From Aplidium turbinatum (Eukaryota > Chordata > Ascidiacea > Aplousobranchia > Polyclinidae): DNA of 64,000 bases. The notes under the pieces are model-generated. The model was not told the DNA's origin and did not search any database. It saw only the letters and a list, made by a program, of their open reading frames with translations. Made by a program: the position numbers and the translations under genes. Below are positions 1-12,800 of the stretch, one piece after another; positions within the stretch are counted from its first letter, which is position 1; each line of letters begins with the position of its first letter. The DNA lies in contig OU964934.1 in assembly GCA_918807975.1 (NCBI GenBank), forward strand, positions 16,430,001 to 16,494,000, written 5' to 3'.

Positions 1-2033
1 GAAATCTTAGTTGCATCGATATTAATCTCTTCCACCCGTCTCACTCGCACTGCTTCATTTCCGACTTTGCTTTCTCCTTCTCCTCTCAGTTCAATGATCT
101 TGTTAACGGCCCAAACCCTTTCACTTTCATCCTGGGAACAAAGCATTGCCTGCAAAATTGTCTCGCTGAAGGCGTTCCAAGCTGATCTTTGCACTGCAGG
201 AATGACCAGCTGCTGCACTTCGGTCTTTTGCTTTCTTATCTGTTCTAGCATGAACAACAAATTGGCGGGACCTTCTGTCCATTTATGTTTCACTTTAATA
301 TTAAACCAGTTAGGAAGATAGACCCCCATGATAAATTGAACAATGCTTTGAAGATTTTGTAGCTTTTTTCCCTTTAAATTATGCTGGAAATCCAAATTCG
401 GCAGAATCGAAGAGCGGTAGTGAGCCAGCGAGCATGATTTACAGGGCCAATTTCCATGCGAGCGAGAGATGGTGAGAGGTTACCGGTTTTTATAGCTTCA
501 TGTATTTTGTATGCATAGCACTGATCTGTAGACAGATCTTTTATAATTTCTGGTTGAAGATTAAGAAGTGCTGGACCACCACTAGTCGTGGGAAAACTTG
601 GATTTATCTCCATCTCCGTCGCATCGTCTAACATCTTGCCTAGGGGTCCAGACCACTTACTATCAGATACGGTCTTTCCATCAAGAGCAATTATAAGATG
701 CCTCAAAGGCAGCTCTCCAGTGTGCAAGTCGCAAACTATCCAAACCAGTTTTCTGTTCAATTTAGTTTCCAAACAGTGCATTACTCCTCCTTTCCAACCT
801 GTGTTTACGTTAGTTGAGTCACCGCCGACCGCCAGGATACTTTTGTCCAATCCTCTTTCGACCAACCACTCGAATATCTTCTCAGCAATGATTTCAGCAT
901 GTTTCTTTTCTTTAGTTGCAGTATCTGGTGTAAAATGAAATAAAAATTTTTCTCCTGGCTCACTACACACCGAGTAATGTTCCTCCTTTACCATTCCTGG
1001 GTACTTTTGGCTAAATCCTTCAACATAGAAATAAGAATTAGTATTGTCTATCCTTCCATCAAAAAACACACAGGAAATTCCTTCCGTTTTGATCTGCTCT
1101 TCAAGCTTGGATTTGATGCTTTTCATCACTTCTGTTTGTGCTCTTCCGAGCTTGTTATGGTCAATCACCTTAGATAGGTCATCCTTTGTTATAATCCCAG
1201 CATCCATCCAAGCTGCACTGGCTATTTCAGCTGCCTCTCGTAAGCCTGTGTTGTGTCGTAAACTAGCTAATGCAATGTTTGGTATTTTTTCTGTGTTACG
1301 CTTACGTCGCTTTATAGTAGAAGGCCCAGCAGAAGCTTCTGGAACAAATTCATTATCTTGTGGACTTTCGTTTGCTTGATAGTCATCTTGTTCTTCTTCT
1401 TGAGGTTCGAACATTTCATCCTTCTCTTCTAGTCTAAATTTTCTTTTCTCGCTGGCTTCCATCTTCCTTTTTTGATTTAAAGCACTTGCAATTTGTTTTC
1501 TTGTTTCAGGAACATCCTTATGAGACATTTGATGGGGCCCCTTGCTGCTATTTTTTTCCCTTTGTCCCTTGATGTACTCTAAATCCATAACTGGAATCTT
1601 GTGTTCACGGGTGCAGCCTGCAGGTACAGAAAATATGAACCACTTTTTCACAACCCGAACCACATTGGCATTCATCACATGTTTTTATAACACAGTTGCA
1701 ATGAAGGATGTCAAACAATGAGTCTATGCTTCCTAGAAACTTTTGGCGTGCTTCGGTTTTTCCCTTACCACTTGCAATCTCATTTGCTCTTTTCCACAGT
1801 TTTTTTAACCGGTTCATAATGCTTTTTTCTGCAATAATGACAGGGAATTTGAATAGGGCATTAGCTTTTTGCCACTGAGCATACACCTGGTTGTAGATAT
1901 CTGTAATGAGCTCATTCTGTGTATAATTTCTGCGATTAGTCTCACTTGTTTTTCGCAAAAAGAGACCCAGCTTCAGCACATCTCTGACAGTTGGAAGTTC
2001 TGATGGCAGCATCTTGCTGCCACATCCTATCAT
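1..2033 (-). pseudogene. broken DNA-transposon transposase-like gene, partial
   Basis: Three stretches on the minus strand read as one protein but lie in different frames. The first (2033-1605, 142 residues) is the N-terminus and has a cysteine cluster (CDECQCGSGC). The second (to 374, about 430 residues) is the core, with FFDGR, GGDSTNVNTGWKGG, CDLHTGELPLRHL and NHARWLTTALR. The third (about 372 to the window edge) starts near FIMGVYLPNWFN and runs out of the window. The order D..., D..., C-x-x-H is that of an RNase H-fold transposase with a hAT-like plan, but I cannot name the superfamily. The frame changes near 1610-1670 and 372 could be introns, but I see no clean splice sites, so degradation is likelier. 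A lysine- and glutamate-rich linker lies between the cysteine cluster and the catalytic core. Confidence 0.6.
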
Positions 2034-4590
2034 ATTACTTAAATGACAGCTGGAAGCACTTCTTGTGTTAGTAGCCGTAATGACTGTTTAATTAAAACTG
2101 CAGTCAAGTTTTACTAACAGTAAAAATGATCTGGAAACAACAAAAACAAAACAATGACTAAACTTTTTGCAGTAGCCTACTTGTAATAGCTTGTGCTTAG
2201 TATGTTACTTTGCATGGTAAACCTTAGCTGAATGCTTAGCTTAAGTTATAACTTATATTGTACGAGCACTGTATATCTGGTTAAAACAATGCCTGATGAA
2301 TCTAATCAAAAAGCGATCTGGATAAGCTTTGAATGACATTGCAGACATAGGCTACTGCAAAATTTAACAATCTTAGGCTACTAACTGACCACTGAACCCA
2401 GTGAACAGGTTAAACCAATCTGAACTAAAGCTGGCTTTTGTTAAATCAGCAATCTTCACATTGATTCTATACATTGGTGTTGGATAAATTGCTAAATTAT
2501 CTTTGAAAGCCTACTATTTCCTTGGTTTTTCATTCCCAAACAAACTGGAAAACCAGCAACCTTCAAGCTACAATTATCAAGCAACCAGAGTTCATTATTG
2601 CATCACAAATGATTTGATGCACTTGGAGAAGGTGTTTTAATCACTTTATCACATATTTATCTTGTAAACTTTTGTTTATCACTTTATTGTTAATGTTGTT
2701 TTAGAATGTAATCATATCCTTTGATATTCTGCAAAACACAAGCATGTCAGGATCCTCATTGCCCTCAAATCAGAAAGTCAATAATGGAATTCTTGGCTTT
2801 TTTTTTCAAAATTCACTGGTTTTTGACATTATTTACAAGAATGTTTTTGGAGGCTAGAGCCATTTAACCACATTTAGGAGGGAGAGTGTAACTATTTTGA
2901 GCCATACTGGAGTCAAAAAAGATGAAAAAAATTGTTGGGTATCAAATTATAAAATCAAGAAAATTTTTAAAAAATGCAAATTTTGGCCAAAAATGAAGAT
3001 TTTCAAGTGAAAATCGATGTAGGTAGACCTTCAAATTCTTTCAAATTATCAGGACTTGCTATTGTCATTAAAATATCACCTTTTTTAGCATAGCCGATAA
3101 AAAATAAATTTTTGCAAAAGTATGACACACCCTAAATTGATGCAATTTACGTAATTATTATGAATAAATGCCTCGTGAATAGTCTCATTCCGTATAGCCT
3201 ATAGTTAGCTATATAGAATTCCACCAGACTATATTATTTTTGTTTGAAATTAACGTCATTAAAAATTGTTTAAGAAAGTTTTTTTACGTACTAAAAGTGA
3301 ACATTATTGAAAAAAAATTGTCTTTTCAAAAAACTTTTTGAAAAATTTTTCCAAGATATTTCATACAGTGAAAAAAAATTTTTTTTTTGCGAAACTTTTC
3401 AATTCTTTTTGTATGTGTTCAATCATGTACCTGACATTTAAGCGGTTAACATGCTCGCTGTCGATTACTGTAACTTCTGTGGTCAAATCAGGCTCTACTC
3501 CAACCAAAGCTACCGGTATCTGAAAAATAGGTTTGATAACTGTAATTGCGATAGCCATCATAAAGTTATACAGAAAAATATCGAGGATGGCCGCAACCCG
3601 CAAGTTATGCTCACTTGTTCGATACAGCATTTTCAGCAGTTCAGTAAAATTGATTAGTGAAAACGAAAGACGCTCTCCTAATAAAGGAGAGAAAAAGAAA
3701 CACGTTGAGAGATAATAAAAACTTACAAATTTAACAAGCACTCTATTTTGTTTTGTTTTGCATCCAACAAAATTAAATGACCATCCATCCATCCTAACGG
3801 AAGTGAAAATGTTGGACCATAGTAGATATTCTGATAGTTGGCCTGTCCCGTCCTGTTTTAGCTACGATGCTGTATTTTTTGTATCACTAGCCTAATTGTA
3901 ATTTGATGACATGTTTTGATCAGTAGCCTATTATAGCTTACTCGGTCATATTTCCACTGAAATCCCCACATGATAGAAATGTTTTTTGGGGGCGTTGCTT
4001 TTACTCTAATCACGACAGATGGTCCTGAAGCTTGAGTGGAAAAGGTTGCCACCAGTGGTGATAGATGTTGAGTCTCAGTTTGCAAACAACAATCTACAAA
4101 TAGGATGGAAAAACATTGCTTAAAATAAAAAACCAAAATAAAAGAAATATTCAATAATTCTCTCACCACAGCAATGAACCGGTTTTTGAAGGAACAGCAA
4201 CTCATCAACATACGCCTAAAGAAAGCTTAGTAGCAACAGATAAGTAAAACTTATACGTATGAAAATGTAGGCAATACTAGTAATCTTCCAGAAAGCTAAG
4301 CGATAAAATGGCTAGAAGTTTGCAAAAGTGTGAATCGAGTAGCTTCTAGTAGCTTCGTTTAGTTTAGTTGGTTTCAACTTTCAACACATTATACGAGTGA
4401 CTGTACACTATAACTTACAAGTTATCAGAAGGAAAGCGCTATCTATCGCTGAAATCTTCATTCTTCCCTTTCAAGCGAAGCAACAATATTTCAATAGAAG
4501 TAAACTAATGACGCTATGTGAAAATCAAATCTAAAAAATATAATTAACTTTTATATTTGTAAACCTAGTTTCAATGCAACTAGGCTTTAG
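2034..4590. other. noncoding stretch, no gene seen
   Basis: AT-rich DNA with no ORF that resembles a known protein. It probably includes the 5' end of the adjoining transposon, but I could not find a terminal inverted repeat. The 143-codon minus ORF at 3361-3792 has no domain and ends in a low-complexity lysine/phenylalanine run. Confidence 0.5.
3700..3795 (-). repeat. interspersed repeat fragment with GATGGATGG start
   Basis: Read on the minus strand, it starts GATGGATGGATGGTCATTT and continues with a GGATGCAAAA tract. The same start and tract occur on the plus strand at about 47215. This looks like a shared dispersed repeat of unknown class. Confidence 0.35.
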
Positions 4591-4597
4591 TCCAATC

Positions 4598-4690
4598 CAG
4601 TGGTTTTCAACCACGATGCCGAAGTTTAGCACATGCCGTTAGCAACGTTCAAATTGTCAGAAATGTTTGCTGTTAGATTCAACTCTCCAA
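4598..4690 (+). repeat. hAT-like terminal fragment
   Basis: The sequence CAGTGGTTTTCAACCACG resembles the ends of Charlie-type hAT elements. No matching right end was found nearby, so this is probably a truncated copy. Confidence 0.3.
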
Positions 4691-6290
4691 AAACCTTTTT
4701 CAAGAAAAGTTAGATTTGTATTTTATTGGGACTGTTTCAAACAAAAATAGGGTAGGCCTATTTTGAAATACAATATTTCGCTTCTACGTAAAATTTTGTT
4801 TTGGTATCAATTTATTTTGATACAAACAATTTTATTTCGTCATGAATTTGAAACAATGACTTTCCAAATTTTCGAGTTTACAAAATAATGTTCAGCGCAG
4901 AAGTACTTTGAAATAAGTTATAGCCTATTACTATTAGGCTACTACGCTTCAACACCAAATTTGTCTTCAACACCAAATGGCGTTTCAAGTTACTGTAGTT
5001 TAAGTTTATTACTTCTTGTTTCTCAGAGCTTCAGTTTCCATTTGTTGTGCAAAATCGTTTTTTTTTCATCTCACCTTATCGTGATGTTTGATCAAGAAGC
5101 AACTTTTTCATTAGTTTGTAACTTTAGGTAGGGCCGGATTTAGAGAAAGAAAGGCCCTAGGCTATTACACTTTTGAGGCCTATAACCTCTACCCCAACAG
5201 CCATAGAGACGAGTATTTCAAACTAACAACCACCAATACCATAGTGAATTTTGTAAAATATTACTGTAACGTAGGCAACGTTAGTCAAACAAAATAATTG
5301 TAAGTTACTCTATTGTTAATATTATGTTCTTTAAAGAAATATTAAACTTTCAAATTTTATACTGCCTGTATGAAAAATGCTCATTCGTAGGATAGCTCAA
5401 TAATAACCTACACGTAAGCTACTTAACAATAATAGTGTTCACATAACGCATAGATCTTACCACATACTTTCTCAGTAACTAGTCTGGTTTAGAACACATA
5501 ACGCATAAGAAATGACGTATTGTAATCAAAAATTCTTAGGTTGGCTAAAAAGTTTCATTTTTAAGCCTTCCTCATAGCAAAATCACAATTTCTTTGCCTC
5601 AGTTTGTCACTTTTAACACACATGGCCTAATATTTACTGCATATAACCTGTCTTCACAAGACTTCAAAGCTTCATTACTTTTAGGCTACGCTGCCGAAAA
5701 GGTAAGACTGATAGATTTAGCATCTTCTGTTGACTGAAAACAAACTGAAATAATTCGCATGTTTGTTAAAGCTGCTTGAAAGCGCTTGGTTTGCATACTA
5801 AAGAGATAACGCAAATGGTTTTGTTAACATTTCCTACTGTTCTTGCTCGAAAACAATATTGGCGTTGCAATGAGTAGAGACATCTCTTTGACTGTTAGCA
5901 GCGTAGCAAACTTGAAAAGATGCAAAAAAAATGATCGCACAAAATACGTTTTTTGTTCACAGCACGTCAATTTGATTAACCTATTTTTGACAGCACCTAA
6001 GGCTGAACAGTTTCAACAAAATTTGCTTATCCAAAATGCGCTTTGTGGATTGATCAACGCTGCCTTGGGGCATAGTGCGGTTGAGCACTTTGGAAAGTAC
6101 AAGTGAGCGTGATGCTGGAGCAACGCATGTTTGCTCTGCAGGTTCTAATGCACACGATTTGATTCTCGGCTTCATCAAGCAAATACTGGCAGTCGCCTAC
6201 TTTTTGTTGACTAAACAATAAAGCTACAGAGGGTTGTAGCTTATGCATGCTAGCCTAGGCCTATAATCTACACTTTAATTAAGATGTCAT
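4691..6290. other. noncoding stretch with possible hAT scrap
   Basis: No gene is visible. At about 5132 the string AGGGCCGGATTTAG followed by AGGCCCTA looks like one end of a hAT MITE, with no partner found. The 87-codon ORF at 5843-6106 has no recognisable motif. Confidence 0.4.
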
Positions 6291-6770
6291 CAGGGCCGGC
6301 GTAAGGCCAGTTTGCACCCTAGACAAGTTTCACTTTCTGCGCCTATTTGCTCAAAGTTTTACCATATTTTTTTTTTATTTGTGTAACTCTAATCGTTGTT
6401 CAATGGCGATGCATGTCTCTGTTTGATGGTTTTCCTGTTTTGCACAAATTCAAATTTTCTGTGGCGGCTTTTCCTTGTAAACGAAGAACTATTAGTTATC
6501 AAGTGAAAGGGAAAATTCCTCTCTTGCAAGCATGGAATTCTTCCCCTGCCTTATCGGTTCTGCGTTTCTTAAGGAAGGAGATTATTCGTATGATTTCAAA
6601 GCACCAGTGCAACTGTCCATTTTTTAGCTTCTGAAGCATACAATTTTCGAAACCCAAAAACAGCTTTATTAAAAAAATAATTAAAATGTCACAAACTGGT
6701 TAATTAAAAACAAGTTCTACATCCCCACGAAGGCTGCTCCCTAGTCTGCTTGATGGATGCGCCGGCCCTG
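6291..6770. mobile_element. hAT-type MITE with CAGGGCCGG ends
   Basis: The left end CAGGGCCGGCGTAAGG and the right end GATGCGCCGGCCCTG are inverted repeats. The flanking 8-mers GATGTCAT and GGTGCCGT match at five of eight positions, as an old target duplication might. About 480 bp with no transposase, so a non-autonomous copy. Confidence 0.55.
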
Positions 6771-9459
6771 GGTGCCGTGTTCACAAAATCAGCCATGTTC
6801 TTTAATTCTTTAGTGGCTCAAGCTGCTGTAGAGTCATGAATATAAAACTAAAGCACAGCACTGCAATTTAAGCATTTAACTGTAACCTGCCGCACATTAA
6901 AAAAAAGTTGCGGGTGGCCTATTAGGCTGATATAAAAAATAACAGACATCGTCATATGCGGGCAATAGTAAATTGACCGCTGTTCGAAACTAAAAATAGG
7001 TTTCAAAATGCTTTTGAATTTAGTTTTATTTCAAAAACGTTCTTACATAAACTTGCATACTTTCGAAACCAAGACAACGTTTTCTGTTATCCGTTCCCAC
7101 AGAAACGAAGCACACAATAATCTCAAAATGCGGAAAACGCCCTAAATTTCAGGTTCCTGGTCTTGGGTTACTAGTTTGTGTACTTTGTTATGCGCATTTA
7201 ATTTTTCCACATGTTCTTTTACATACCTTGTTCCTCGTTCTGAATGCCAATATTTCTGAAAGTTTCGCTTAGCTTCATTTTAACTGAGTAGTAGGCTGTT
7301 GTTTCAAATGACGCTAATGAATTCTGAAAGCAGCTTATAAAGCGAACTTTTTTCTTTGATTTTAAAATTGTTGCATTTAAACGTTTTACATGTGAAAATT
7401 TTTGTCGAAAAATATTGAACTTTTAAGCTGAGAAATCACAAACTAACTGTGGCAAACTCTAAAGCCTTCCTCTACATGGCTATCTTATGACTCAATTTCC
7501 TCAAGCCTGTCTAAAGCCACCCCAGGATTTCATAATTAGCAGCTGCCCTTTCCTATTTTTATGGACACAGCTGGCATTAAAAAGTACATTTTGAGAGATG
7601 TTAGTGTGTGATCTAATGTTTTGTCCTGAAAGCATGCAGAAATGTTAAGACATTTAATCAAACCACGTTTTAAATATTTTTTAATTTATACCCTACGCAT
7701 ACTTTGCAACTAAAAATAACCTTTCTGTTTAAAATGTGGATGACATATCTTGTAAACTACTACAGAGAAAAATACGATAATGTAAAAAAACAAACATAGC
7801 GGGCTGTACTTTCCGGGAAGATGTGTGAGTGGTAACACGTTTGTCGGAAGTAATATAGGACAGATCTTTATCCCTAAGCCACACATCTACGCTATATCTT
7901 ACGTAACAGTTGAGTGTATCTGTGAAGCTAGAATGTATATAAATAAAACCTTAACTGACATTTAATTTATCCTGGGTGAAAAAGTAACTAATAACTTATT
8001 ACCAATTTTGTATGACTTGCGGTCTTAAGCAGTCACATACGTGTTGCGTGTCTATTCTATAATAAAAAGATTCTGAAAATGCCATCAAGGGTGAAACGGC
8101 TGTTGTGGCTATTTCGACATTAGGCCTAGTGAATTGTTTTGTTCAAAATTTAGTATCCTTGGTTGTCAAAGTTTCGTTAAACGAGGAAAGTTGGGCAGAA
8201 ATTTAGCTTCCAATCAAAACGTTAGCTCAAGTCTGCTGTATTTTCCCTTTATATTTCGTCTGCGTTGACTAAAGCAGTAAAAAATTATGGGTCTATTCAA
8301 AAAATAGGTTGGAGTGGTGCAGGCTACTTTAATTCTCACCTGTATAATCCACCTTTAAATTAATTTGAATGTTCTGAGACTGTGCCAAATCTTTCTTAGC
8401 TCGCCTAATGAGGTCTTTTGCAAGCCCATTATTCTTTAATACAAAAAATTTCAGACATCGACAAGCAAGTATACTACATGAAAACTTTATTAAAAATCTA
8501 AAACGAAATGCCAACAAAAAAGAACAACAAACTTCAAATAAACTTAATCGATGACTCCTCACAGCAGTCATTTGGGTTGAAAACCATCACAGCTTGTACG
8601 CACATGTTCGCCGTAAAAATACATGATATTACACACCACAAAGAAACAATTTTCTGTTTGCGACGAGATGAATGCAGTATGAGATGGCAAGCACAGAAAA
8701 CACTGAAATAACATGCAAGAGGTTAGATTATGAGAAAGTTTTAGATTTTTCTCTGCAAACCGTTTCCAAAATTCATGCCGATGTCACTTAATTCTTCCAG
8801 TAAGGGGAAATATGAATTATAGGCAAAAATAGTTTTATTGTATTATTCACTCTGATGATGAACTTTGATGAAGCGCGAAAAACGTCAAAAATTAATTTTT
8901 TATTAGGTTGAAACTTAAAGCTTCATCTTAATCAACGCGTTTAGGTACAAAGAATAAATGGCTTAACTACATGCCGTAGCAATACTTGCGACCACATGCT
9001 GAAAGTAATTTGGTTCTGTTAGTAGCACAGCGTTACCAGGTGGTAACATACAACTAACATACCGTTACTAGGTGATAACAAGAAATTTCGAGGAGTGGCC
9101 TTTTGCAAAAAAGTAAAAAACCGAGTTAGGCTTCAACATTTTTTTCAGTCTTTTGTGTTTTGTTTTCGTGTAACTGATGTGAGGGTAAGAGATAAAATTC
9201 AACGTGATGGTTATAAAGTCATAATTTCTTGATTGAAACCAGCAAATCATAATCACGGGTATGCGATGTTTTCTTCAGAAATTATCTCACACACACTCAG
9301 ACCAGAAAATATCCGCACCTTGAAATGACAGGAAGGTACTCTAATGCCAGTGCAATACAGTACAACAGGCTACATTATTTCGGCACTTTAGAAAAGTATA
9401 GCCAGGTAGGCCATGCTTGGGATGCATAGAAGTTGACTTTGGAAATAGGGGGAAATCGA
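6771..9459. other. 3' flank of the minus-strand gene, no gene seen
   Basis: AT-rich DNA without a recognisable coding region. Read on the minus strand, AATAAA occurs at 8898-8903 and 8834-8839, about 560-630 nt beyond the stop codon of the repeat-protein gene. Either could be its polyadenylation signal, but nothing else singles them out. Confidence 0.35.
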
Positions 9460-9809
9460 TCACAAAGTAAGCTGTCTCACAGCGCTGTGTATCAACAAGC
9501 TAGTAGCTACTACAGATAGCCCTAAGCCAACTACCATAGAAAGCACGTCCTTTCCCTCTTTGCTGGCCGCTTTAATGGTTTTATACCTTGGGTCATTATC
9601 TTCCAGCACGCATCTATCACAGCATGCATCAGGGGGTCTGTGAATCAGCCGGCAGCTTGAAGAAACTGGCTCACAAACGGGAGGATGACATTCTGCTTTC
9701 CCATTCATGCAAATACAAGCACTACACTTGTCATCTGTAACGTTCCAGTGCTCGTGGTGTTGTCTTGTCTTCCCATCGACAGTGCATGAATGAAACTGAG
9801 CTGTCGGCC
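9460..9809 (-). CDS. last exon: VWC domain, hydrophobic C-terminus, stop
   Basis: The exon enters in phase 1 after CAG. It encodes a full VWC domain of about 60 residues, with 10 cysteines including C-x-x-C-x-C (CSACIC) and a closing CC-x-x-C (CCDRC). A charged linker follows, then about 23 hydrophobic residues starting VLSMVVGLGLSVV, and the protein ends RQLTL. Such an end fits either a type I membrane anchor with almost no cytoplasmic tail or a GPI-attachment signal. Confidence 0.85.
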
Positions 9810-12800
9810 CTGAAAATACCAAACGCATTTTGATCAAATTACGTCACGTACAAACTAGCCTGACATTCAGTGACCTATAGAACTTGGTGCAACTCTTAAG
9901 CGCTAAAATTGGGGGATAGTATTGATGAATTGCGATAGTACGGAACAAAGACGAATAAATGATATAATGGTTTCGTTTGGATTTGATAAATGCTGAATGA
10001 CAATTTTTTTAGTGAGAGCGAACATAATAAAACATGAAGACCGATACGAAAACAAAATTAACGAAGGAACTATTCCGCTTTGCTTCATAAAATGTGCTTC
10101 GGCCCGTCTGATGTAAAAAGGTAGCACACACAAACCGCAAGCGGCACCGCCCGCACAATAGTCACGACTTCAGTTTGTTCTGTATGCAATACACTAAAAA
10201 CTATGTTGTTGTTTCGTATGACGCTAATCACGTAACTGATTGCAAATCCAAACAGTTTTCATTTGGCCAAGCAGTTTGCGTAAAAGGGATGTCTTGATTA
10301 AATTTTCGATAACCTGCTTGGTTTATTTGTCGTACCACTGCCATATGTTCGTTTGGTTGAAAATTTCCTGATACAAGTTTTCGGTGCAAAGTTGCTGCCT
10401 TTTTTACTAATTTGTGGTGGATATTGTACATTGTTGGTAACCATAGTGTGGTAAACTGGTGATAGATTTAGTATACAAGCGATCAGGCGCACGGTGATTC
10501 GCAATTGTCGGCTACATCAACTTAGCTGGCGTGGGAAGAGTGCCCAAACAGGTGAACAGTAGGCCAACTCTTCCACGGAACAGCATAAAATTGGTTAATT
10601 GGAATTTTTATCCTCGGACTGAGAAAGCCTCTGATAGAGTATCACGACAAAAGTGCGTAGAACGTTAATTAGCACTTCATTTGGTGCTTACCAGTATTGG
10701 GTTACAATAGCCTACGTTAAGAGCGTTCAGACGACCTTATCGAGATGCTTTGGTATGTCAATATTCGGTTAAATGTAACATCAAAGTACTTTGGGTTAGG
10801 TTCAAAAGGGAGTAATAATAATGTTATAGTTTTATTTATTGTCGCTCTACAACAGCTAAAGTCTTTTAGTGACAGGGCTTATTATTTAATTTTATGTCAG
10901 GATTACGATGTCATTACATTATCACTCGACTTATTCTCACTGTGATATGCAAGAAAGAACACAATCGGTACCGTTTTTAAAGTCTTCGGTTTGACCCGAC
11001 TTGGAATCGATCTTAGATCTACCAACACCAGAGTGGAAGGAGAAACCACTCGGCCACTGAGCTGGTCGTAAAAAGGAGTGTGAGCTGGTCGTAAAATTGA
11101 CTTTATGTTTAGTGAGAGATAGGGTTATGTTTGTCAAGATAAAATAAGGTGATAACTGTTTTCAATGTGTTCAAGATACGATTTTTATAAATATCCGTTA
11201 ATATTTTTTTGAAGTATTTTCATAAGCATTGGTGACGTGTTTCGATTGCAGAAGAAGTGCCCAGTCATTTGCATAGCCGAAATTATAATGAAGTGTGAAT
11301 ATTGTATCAAGCAATTTGTGTGTCGCGGAAGAATGTGACCAAAGATTTTGAAAGATATGCAAGTCTACAGTAGCTTAGTTTTCCATGAAATCTACGGTAG
11401 TTGATTTTCCTGATAGGTTGAATACAGAGCTTACTATATTACTAAGAACTAAGTAAGTGCTATATACAATACAGTGTATACTATACACGTAATACAGTAA
11501 GGCATGGTTGAATACTGAATAGCAATACCCAGACCTGATTCTCAACGCTACGTATTAGTTGTATGGCTAAAGCACTTACCCGGACAAGACTTTTCCACGC
11601 ACACGACGTGACCGTTATGACACATGCATGACGTACAATGGTCTTTCTCCCACGTGTCGCCTTCTACAAAGTTTCCCTTGGGAGTTTCGCACAACAAATG
11701 TGTGGCTGGGACATTCGCACTTGCGTTGTCTGAAACAAAATATGTATTTCAGAAAAGCTTCCGTTTCTAAGCAGTCAATTGTGGAAAGAATGCAGAAATG
11801 ACAGTTGTATAATGGACCTCATCAACATTAGCTGGCACAAGCTTTTGCGGACCAGTAGATCTGTAGATGTGTCATGAGAAAATATATTGAACAACAAAAC
11901 ATTGCACATTAAAGGTAAAATGTTTGTGCATTTTTCCCTATCCATGCTGAATTGCTTATTTTTGAATGCTCGAAGATTTCGATTCAGTGAACAGGAAAGG
12001 CTAGGAAACCAAACACTATGTCCACTTTCAAGTACATTTGCATTGTTTTAATAAGCTTTACTAATAAGGTTTATTGATAATGAAAGCGAAAATATTTCAT
12101 ACTAGGGCATGTCAAACAACAGGAGTCTTCTTTCTCTTTAATTGGAAACAAGCACTCGATAGAAGGACATTTCACAGCGCCGCAAAGGATATCGCCATGG
12201 CGACATACACACAAACGGCAGCCAATGTTCCAGGATTCCCCGTCGTCATGGTGATCTCCAGTAATACCATCAACACATGTCTGTACTGGCCAGTTTTTGA
12301 AAGTTATGACAGCATGGGAAAGCTCGTCTGCACAGTTGAACAAAATTTACAAGCGAAGGGATGTATTTATAGTAATAACGATAATTCGAATAATAGAAAA
12401 TAATATATAAAAGCATTTATATAGCGCCACATTTACAGTAAAAATCATGCTCAGAAGCTTTTTGTATGACAATTTCAAAAAGTCAAATTTCATGAAAGTG
12501 ATCGTAATTATACAAAAATTTGAACACTTACAAATTACTGTTAACCAGCAAGAATCTCATATAACAGTAAGCTACATGTAAAACAAGAAAGCACACATGC
12601 GACACCTTTGCACTTGCAGATGCGACATCCATAGTTGTTGATAATAAAACCGTAGTTGCATTTTCTATCGCACGTTTCCAAGGAAGGGCAGCCGTTGCAT
12701 TTACATCGGTAACAATCTTTTCGAATATGCCTTAAAAATATGCAAAACTGTAACTCATACGAGCACAGAAACAACTTTAGTTGTGCTAGATTTTGTTGAA

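Noticed and set aside
3361-3792. 143-codon minus ORF
   Set aside because: No domain, low-complexity end, and part of it is a dispersed repeat.
8846-8900. CTGATGATG...GCGCGAAAAACGTC, hammerhead-like
   Set aside because: No stem II can be drawn between the core halves.
12074-12403. 109-codon plus-strand ORF
   Set aside because: It is the antisense shadow of the VWC exon on the minus strand.
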